Assembly (NCBI GenBank): GCA_910587175.1
Contig: CAJULH010000057.1
Span: forward strand, 1 to 10,085
Direction: 5' to 3'
DNA: 10,085 nt
DNA from: Candidatus Gastranaerophilales bacterium
GTDB taxonomy: Bacteria > Cyanobacteriota > Vampirovibrionia > Gastranaerophilales > Gastranaerophilaceae
The position numbers and the translations under genes were made by a program. The notes below the pieces were generated by a model that worked only from the letters and a program-made list of their open reading frames with translations, made no database searches and was not told where the DNA came from. This document shows positions 5,580-10,085 of this stretch, one piece after another (position 1 is the stretch's first letter; every line of letters begins with the position of its first letter).

Positions 5580-6347
5580 GCAATGCAGCCATAAAGGCAG
5601 CGCCACAAAAAGGAAAGCGCCAAAAATATTCCCAAGGGTTACAAAAACAAGATTTTTAACCGCCAAAACCAAAGATATACTAACGCTTCCGTTTAGCAAA
5701 TATTCAGACGCCATGCCGGATGGAATAAAAAACATATTTGCAACACAGTGTTCATAACCCCTTACAATAAAAATCATAATGGGGAAAATTATGCTAAAAA
5801 TTTTCCCTGAGGCATCTTTTGAGCATTGAGCCATATAAACTGCCATACACACAAGCAAATTACAAAGTATGCCGCTTGCAAAACAATTCAGCGGAGTCAA
5901 ATTTACCTTATTTGCCGCTATAGAATATGAAATGTTTAAAAAATTCTGTGTTTGACTTGCACTCAAAAATACAAGCAAAACAATAATAAGGGCGCCTGCA
6001 AAATTCCCAAGATAAACCACGACCCAGTTTTTCAACATATCAGAAAATTTTATCCTTTTTTCCAAAAAGGAAAGCGTCATTAAAACATTCCCAGTAAAAA
6101 GTTCTGCGCCAATAAACGTTATCATAATAAGACCTGTTGAAAAAACAAGACCAGCCAACGCTTTTCCAAGACCAATACTTACACCCAGACGCACAAGAAT
6201 GCTTGCATACGCACCAAGCGCAATACATACACCTGCTAATATAGCAAGTACAAAGCTTTTTAACCTGTTTCTTTCAGCTTTTGCATTGGCTGCATTTAAA
6301 ATCTCTGCAGCTGCTTCATCTACACCCGTAAAACTCCCGCTACTCAA
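5571..6347 (-). CDS. Formate/nitrite transporter (FNT) family channel
   Basis: The 258-residue membrane protein has six hydrophobic segments and matches FNT channels, which form pentamers in the inner membrane and pass small monovalent anions such as formate, nitrite or hydrosulphide. Family landmarks are GAELFTGN (80-87), GILCNLLVCMAVYMA (159-173) and GYEHCVANMFFIP (197-209). The central histidine H200 and the lysine K147 are both present, spaced 53 apart as in FocA. Translation appears to start at TTG (6345-6347), with AAGGGG seven bases upstream; a nearby ATG is in a different frame and stops at once. It lies 14 bp after the DUF45 peptidase gene and is probably co-transcribed with it. The substrate is not fixed by sequence; formate is plausible for a fermenter. 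Confidence 0.92.
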   Translation of the reverse strand: MSSGSFTGVDEAAAEILNAANAKAERNRLKSFVLAILAGVCIALGAYASILVRLGVSIGLGKALAGLVFSTGLIMITFIGAELFTGNVLMTLSFLEKRIKFSDMLKNWVVVYLGNFAGALIIVLLVFLSASQTQNFLNISYSIAANKVNLTPLNCFASGILCNLLVCMAVYMAQCSKDASGKIFSIIFPIMIFIVRGYEHCVANMFFIPSGMASEYLLNGSVSISLVLAVKNLVFVTLGNIFGAFLFVALPLWLHCKK

Positions 6348-6361
6348 TCATTATCCCCTTG

Positions 6362-6979
6362 TCATTTATATGTATTTGAAATTTTAATCTTTTTCAGCCT
6401 CTTTTGAACATCGAGTGCATTTGGCATATTCTTTTTTAGCAAATCATAAAAAGCTTTCTGATGATTTTTGTGTACAGTGTGTGTTAATTCGTGCAAAAGA
6501 ACGTAATCTATAAATTCATCATTAAGCGCCACTAAATTTAAATTCAGATTTATATTATTCCTGTATGAACAGCTTCCCCAGAGAGTTTTTTGGTTTTTAA
6601 TAAAAACACGCCCGTATTTAAAACCGTATTTTTTTGCAAGCTCATCCAGTCTTTTTGGAAGAATCTTGTGCGCCAATCTTCGCCTTTCTTCAATTACAGC
6701 CTTATTTTTTGGCGTATTTAAAGAATTTTTTTCTTTTATCCAACCTTTGTTTTTTTGCACAAACTCCTTCGCCTGTATAAAAGAACCGTATTTTGGAAGA
6801 GTCACAAGCACCATCCCGTCAGCCTTTGGAAGAATCCTTATGCTTTTTGAAAAAGGATGTTTTTTATAAATAATTCTTACACCATCAACTGTTTCCTCAG
6901 CTGTCATCTTCTTCTTTTGAACAGACTTTGCGTTTTGTGGTGGCTTTTTATTATTAAATATTAAATCAAAAAGGTTCAT
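6362..6979 (-). CDS. YgjP/DUF45-family zinc metallopeptidase-like protein
   Basis: From ATG 6977-6979 the protein has 205 residues. It shows the DUF45 (YgjP, SprT-like) signature: WGSCS at 134-138, then LHELTHTVHKNHQKAF, where H163, E164 and H167 form the HExxH zinc site and H173 is the probable third ligand. The family is predicted to be cytoplasmic metal-dependent hydrolases, and substrates are generally unknown. The core domain starts near VDGVRIIY, so the Lys-rich first ~30 residues are linker-like. A TTG at 7013-7015 would add 12 residues and has a weak GAG at good spacing, while the ATG has AAGG only three bases away; the start is therefore uncertain. It is followed 14 bp later by the FNT gene. 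No functional link between the two is evident. Confidence 0.88.
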   Translation of the reverse strand: MNLFDLIFNNKKPPQNAKSVQKKKMTAEETVDGVRIIYKKHPFSKSIRILPKADGMVLVTLPKYGSFIQAKEFVQKNKGWIKEKNSLNTPKNKAVIEERRRLAHKILPKRLDELAKKYGFKYGRVFIKNQKTLWGSCSYRNNINLNLNLVALNDEFIDYVLLHELTHTVHKNHQKAFYDLLKKNMPNALDVQKRLKKIKISNTYK

Positions 6980-7083
6980 AAGCCTTATATTATTAAATTT
7001 CAGAGGCTTTTGCAAGTATTCTCTTATTTAATTTATAAGCATCCAGAAATTTTTAAAAATACTTCGGCAAAATATCAAAGATA

Positions 7084-8685
7084 CTATTCTTTTTCCCTGA
7101 ATATTCTTAAATGCCTCAAGGCGCCTTCGCCTTCGCTTGTTGAAGAAAGATTGTGAGCATCTACAAGTTCATGCTGAAGTTTTCTTATGTGTTTTGGCTG
7201 AGGCTCAAGTTCTACTGTTTCTGCCCCCTCCATCACCTTTGCAATGGCTGCTTTTGCCTCATCCAGAGCAAGCTCGGCTTCATCCATATACCCGGTATAC
7301 TTATGTTCATATACCTGCTCCTGCGTTAAATGCAGTGCATCTTTTAAAACTTTTTGAATCTGGGACATGGAATTTGTGCGCACAAAATACACAGGCAACC
7401 TGTAATCATTTGCAACAGCAAGCACCTTTGTACCACCCTTTGCAAAGTTTTTATGGGCAATCACAAAATCCGCATCTTCCACATTTCGGACAATTTCTGC
7501 ATTAATATCAAGTCTTTCTATGATTTTATCCACAATGGAGCGGCTTACGGCATAGATATAGATTTTTTTGTGGTTTTTAACATCATCCACATATTTTTGT
7601 CTGTTGAATGAAAAATTAAGGGGGCTGTTGGAGCTTCCTGCCTTGCTATCCAGCTCATTCACCTTATTTATAATATTATTCCCGGATTCTGCAGGCTTAA
7701 CATCATAATTTTGGTCTACTTTACGGATTTCAGGCGTAATAGGCCATCCCCTTAAAATATAATCTACAGCCTCTGCAGTATTCTTATAGACAGCAAGTGT
7801 GTTTCTGTCAATAATTTCAATTACAATATCAAACGTTGGCTGTTTTTCGCGTTCAAGCACAGTTTTCTGACACCCTCTGTGCTTTGCTTCTTCATCTCCA
7901 AGAGTAACAGAGCTCACCCCGCCCACTAAATCTGACATTGCAGGGTTTTTTATAATATTTTCAAGTGTATTTCCATGCGCCGTTGCAATAAGCATGACAC
8001 CGCGTTCCGCAATAGTTCTTGCAGCCTGTGCCTCAAGCTCGGTTCCTATTTCATCCACAACAATAACTTCAGGCGTATGGTTTTCAACAGCCTCAATCAT
8101 AATATCTTTTTGAAACTCAGGCTGGGATACCTGCATCCTCCTTGCTTTGCCTATTGCAGGGTGTGCCACATCACCATCTCCCGCTATTTCATTTGAAGTA
8201 TCTACAACAACAACGCGTTTGCCTAATTCATCAGCTACAAGTCTTGAAATTTCACGAAGTTTTGTTGTTTTACCAACCCCCGGACGCCCCAAAAAGAGAA
8301 TACTCTTGTTTTGCATAACAAAATCTTTGATGCAGGCAATAGTGCCTGTTATAACGCGCCCTATACGCATAGTAAGCCCGATAATCTTTCCCTGGCGGTT
8401 TCTGATTGCGCTTATCCTGTGCAGGGTTCCCGCAATACCGGAGCGGTTATCTGAGGTAAACTCGGGGATTTTTTCCGTTATATATTCAAGGTCATCAGAC
8501 ACAACATTATCAGAACCTAAATATAAAATTTTTCCGTTCCCAAGGCGCACTTCAGGGATTCTTCCAATATCAAGCACGATTTCAATCGCATCATCCAAAA
8601 CACCGCTTTGAATATGCCTTTTAATTTTAGCGGGCAAAATATCAATCAAAAGCTGAATGTCATTTTGAAACTGAATTTCACTCAT
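7084..8685 (-). CDS. Ycf45-type R3H-domain ATPase
   Basis: The 533-residue protein combines a SpoIIIAA-like P-loop ATPase with a C-terminal R3H nucleic-acid-binding domain, as in the Ycf45 family of cyanobacteria and plastids. Residues ~1-115 form an N-terminal domain. Walker A is GRPGVGKT (133-140), followed by the VVDTSNEIAGDGD segment (160-172). Walker B is EVIVVDE (206-212) and ATAHGNT is at 234-240. The segment ~320-495 is a linker with a second folded-looking region (KKIYIYAVSRSIVDKIIERL). R3H occupies about 495-530, with R501 and H505 spaced Rx3H, then HNLSSTSEGEG and RHLRIF. It probably binds single-stranded DNA or RNA and acts in the cytoplasm; its function is not established. An AAAGG-like site lies upstream of ATG, and a promoter with a perfect -35 precedes it. 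Confidence 0.9.
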   Translation of the reverse strand: MSEIQFQNDIQLLIDILPAKIKRHIQSGVLDDAIEIVLDIGRIPEVRLGNGKILYLGSDNVVSDDLEYITEKIPEFTSDNRSGIAGTLHRISAIRNRQGKIIGLTMRIGRVITGTIACIKDFVMQNKSILFLGRPGVGKTTKLREISRLVADELGKRVVVVDTSNEIAGDGDVAHPAIGKARRMQVSQPEFQKDIMIEAVENHTPEVIVVDEIGTELEAQAARTIAERGVMLIATAHGNTLENIIKNPAMSDLVGGVSSVTLGDEEAKHRGCQKTVLEREKQPTFDIVIEIIDRNTLAVYKNTAEAVDYILRGWPITPEIRKVDQNYDVKPAESGNNIINKVNELDSKAGSSNSPLNFSFNRQKYVDDVKNHKKIYIYAVSRSIVDKIIERLDINAEIVRNVEDADFVIAHKNFAKGGTKVLAVANDYRLPVYFVRTNSMSQIQKVLKDALHLTQEQVYEHKYTGYMDEAELALDEAKAAIAKVMEGAETVELEPQPKHIRKLQHELVDAHNLSSTSEGEGALRHLRIFREKE

Positions 8686-8725
8686 AAATGCTTTGCCTTT
8701 CTGAAAAATCTGTTCTTAGTGCCTG

Positions 8726-8753
8726 TTTACAATTTCTTATTCCTTTTTGTCAA
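8726..8753 (-). promoter_or_regulatory. Promoter candidate for the R3H ATPase gene
   Basis: On the minus strand a perfect TTGACA (8753-8748) is followed after 16 bases by TGTAAA (8731-8726), four of six matches to TATAAT. It lies about 40 bp upstream of the start codon. It suggests the ATPase gene can be transcribed separately from the purine nucleoside phosphorylase gene. Confidence 0.4.
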
Positions 8754-8817
8754 ACCTTAAATGTTACATTTATATTATCGGATATTTTTAAAAAAACTTT
8801 ATAGTCGATTCAAGGTT

Positions 8818-9618
8818 TTACAATTTCTTTATAATGGCATTTACAAGCTTTGTAAACTTTTCTGTTGCAATATTTCCCATTTCAACCACTTCTTTGTGAC
8901 TGAGTTTTTCTTTTGAAATACCGCTTGCATAGTTTGTAATAAGGCTAATACCGATGGTTTGAAGCCCGAGATAGTTTGAAACAATAGCTTCGGGCACTGT
9001 AGACATGCCGACAGCATCGGCTCCAAGAAACTCAAACATTTTTACTTCGGCAGGCGTTTCATAACTGGGTCCTGTGGTCATTATGTACACGCCTTCCTTC
9101 AGGTCTATATTTTCTTCTTTTGCACAGGTTTTAACAGTTTCCCGAAGAGAAGCCGTATAAATATCAGACATATCCGGAAATCTTTCTCCCAGTGTGTCGT
9201 CATTTTTGCCAATAAGAGGATTTTTAGCAGTAAAATTTATATGGTCTTTAATCAGCATTAAATCAGAAGGTTTTAAATCTTTTTTAACAGAGCCTGCTGC
9301 ATTTGTTAAAATAAGGGTTTTTACCCCGAGCTTTTTAAATACTTTAATTGGATAAGTGATATCTTTTAGTTCATATCCTTCGTAAAAATGAAATCTGCCT
9401 TGCATTATGACAAGCTTTTTGCCAAAAATTTCTGTAAAAAACAATGAGCCTTTGTGCCCCTTTACTGTGGACACCATAAAATCCGGGATATCAGAATACG
9501 GAATCTGAACCCCAATCAGATTCTTTGTAAATTCACCAAGCCCGGAACCCAAAACAAGAGCGATTTCGGGCACAAAATCCCCGATTTTTCCTCTGATAAA
9601 ATCGACTGTCGACTGCAA
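8818..9618 (-). CDS. punA: Purine nucleoside phosphorylase (trimeric PNP-I type)
   Basis: The 266-residue enzyme splits purine nucleosides such as inosine and guanosine with phosphate, giving the base and ribose 1-phosphate, for purine salvage. Family landmarks are LGSGLGEF (23-30, phosphate loop), RFHFYEGY (75-82), TNAAGS (105-110), TTGPSYETPAE (181-191, including E187) and VGMSTVPE (203-210). N229 in ITNYASGIS and H241 in LSHKEV match the base- and sugar-binding positions of the trimeric class. Translation seems to start at TTG (9616-9618); an in-frame TAG three codons upstream leaves no longer option, and AAGG lies 12 bases before it. It is 33 bp behind the omega-like gene and probably shares its transcript. 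Confidence 0.95.
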   Translation of the reverse strand: MQSTVDFIRGKIGDFVPEIALVLGSGLGEFTKNLIGVQIPYSDIPDFMVSTVKGHKGSLFFTEIFGKKLVIMQGRFHFYEGYELKDITYPIKVFKKLGVKTLILTNAAGSVKKDLKPSDLMLIKDHINFTAKNPLIGKNDDTLGERFPDMSDIYTASLRETVKTCAKEENIDLKEGVYIMTTGPSYETPAEVKMFEFLGADAVGMSTVPEAIVSNYLGLQTIGISLITNYASGISKEKLSHKEVVEMGNIATEKFTKLVNAIIKKL

Positions 9619-9651
9619 TTTTGTTAACTACCTTGTAAACTATTCCGCAAA

Positions 9652-9897
9652 TTATCCTACAAGACCGGAATCGTCAGATTCTGAAGCCTTTACCATAATG
9701 GCATGCTGCACGGGTTTTTCTTTTTTAATATTAGAATCGTAAGACGCTTCGAAATCATATCCGAAATCATCTTTATTCTTCTTCATCTGTGATTCATCAA
9801 CAAGCTTTTTTGCAAGCTCAATTAATTCATATACAAGCTCATATCTGTTTGGGGTTTTTTCATTTAATTCCCACGCAATTTTTGTGATTTGGTTCAT
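9652..9897 (-). CDS. rpoZ: RNA polymerase omega subunit-like protein
   Basis: The 81-residue protein resembles omega, the small subunit that helps assemble and stabilise the beta' subunit of RNA polymerase. The segment NRYELVYELIELAKKLVDE followed, after an insertion, by KPVQHAIMVKASE matches the omega order: NR(Y/F)-x-LV helix, a basic or charged helix, then a KPV-x-(R/H)AI helix, as in cyanobacterial omega. The linker between the helices (MKKNKDDFGYDFEASYDSNI) is unusually long and acidic. ATG 9895-9897 is chosen because AGGAG (9904-9908) stands six bases upstream; a longer in-frame reading begins upstream of the -35 and cannot be used from this promoter. A good promoter and the downstream punA complete the unit. 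Similarity was judged by eye only. Confidence 0.65.
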   Translation of the reverse strand: MNQITKIAWELNEKTPNRYELVYELIELAKKLVDESQMKKNKDDFGYDFEASYDSNIKKEKPVQHAIMVKASESDDSGLVG

Positions 9898-9919
9898 AAA
9901 ATTCTCCTGATTTAATTTA

Positions 9920-9948
9920 ATGATACAATGACCACACTTTTCTTGCAA
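9920..9948 (-). promoter_or_regulatory. Promoter of the omega-like gene and punA
   Basis: On the minus strand TTGCAA (9948-9943, four of six matches to the -35) is followed after 17 bases by TATCAT (9925-9920, five of six matches to the -10). The start codon lies 22 bases past the -10, with AGGAG between. Confidence 0.55.
9921..9929 (+). promoter_or_regulatory. Extended -10 (TGATACAAT) for the divergent membrane-protein gene
   Basis: TG-A-TACAAT on the plus strand is a near-consensus extended -10 and overlaps the minus-strand -10 of the omega-like gene by a few bases. Transcription would start near 9936, about 16 bases before ATG 9952. Confidence 0.4.
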
Positions 9949-9951
9949 GGG

Positions 9952-10085
9952 ATGAGTAAAGTATTGACACACAGCATGATTTTTATGTTTTTGTTCTTTA
10001 TTTCCCAACCGGCAATTTTTATAGCAGCCGGCATTTTAACCGTTTTAGTGACAGGTTTTTCTATGATTTTTCTTGCATTTTTATG
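9952..10085 (+). CDS. N-terminal part of a membrane protein (partial)
   Basis: An ATG at 9952 opens a frame that runs off the right edge after 44 codons with no stop. It reads MSKVLTHSMIFMFLFFISQP and then AIFIAAGILTVLVTGFSMIF, almost wholly hydrophobic after residue 8, so at least one and probably two membrane helices or a long signal anchor are present. A GCAAGGG tract directly abuts the ATG, a poor spacing; ATG 9976 is an alternative start. The gene diverges from the omega-like gene behind an extended -10. The family cannot be named from this fragment. Confidence 0.55.
   Translation, partial: MSKVLTHSMIFMFLFFISQPAIFIAAGILTVLVTGFSMIFLAFL

Noticed and set aside
7137..7611. Plus-strand open frames opposite the R3H ATPase gene
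   Set aside because: They are shadows of a long conserved minus-strand gene with clear motifs, and they show no motifs or ribosome sites.
8794..8818. Possible terminator after the purine nucleoside phosphorylase gene
   Set aside because: The stem (AAACCTT with AAAGTTT on the minus strand) has a central mismatch and few G-C pairs; the T tract alone is not enough.
9898..10008. N-terminal extension of the omega-like protein to 118 residues
   Set aside because: The extension covers the promoter itself and ignores the well-placed AGGAG before the ATG at 9897.

Overview
This is a compact, A+T-rich bacterial chromosomal window. It has about nine intact genes, a partial gene at each edge, and one stretch (about 300-1340) that is visibly richer in G+C. 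The organism is not certain. The long R3H-domain ATPase at 7084-8685 is of the Ycf45 type, best known from cyanobacteria and plastids. Together with the A+T bias, TTG starts, an FNT channel and lectin-like 'VRCVLDLG' domain fragments, this suggests a non-photosynthetic relative of cyanobacteria (Vampirovibrionia/Gastranaerophilales, 'Melainabacteria', often gut-associated). That placement is inference, not proof.

Layout. 1-186: the probable tail of an upstream gene and a strong intrinsic terminator. 187-1402: no intact gene. Three tandem, diverged copies (period 314 and 290 bp) of the 3' part of a cysteine-rich, C-type-lectin-like or FISUMP-like domain lie in three different reading frames, and none has a proper N-terminus. 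1403-3406: a two-gene operon for translation functions, an S4-domain pseudouridine synthase (RluB type) and seryl-tRNA synthetase (serS), closed by a textbook terminator. 3456-4277: a minus-strand DUF6973-like protein with its own terminator. It diverges from a small three-helix membrane protein (4313-4705), with 35 bp between their starts.

4939-6347: a beta-carbonic anhydrase on the plus strand converges on an FNT-family anion channel on the minus strand. 6362-9897: a minus-strand series that reads, in transcription order, RNA polymerase omega-like subunit, purine nucleoside phosphorylase, Ycf45-type R3H ATPase, YgjP/DUF45 zinc metallopeptidase and FNT channel. At the right edge the omega-like gene diverges from a truncated membrane-protein gene, and the two appear to share overlapping -10 elements on opposite strands.

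How it fits together. Most genes are housekeeping: translation, RNA polymerase, purine salvage and CO2/small-anion handling. The unusual parts are the tandem lectin-like fragments (which could be decayed copies, silent cassettes, or targets of a diversification system), two promoters placed so that transcripts would begin at the start codon (leaderless), and the unstudied DUF6973-like protein beside a small membrane protein.
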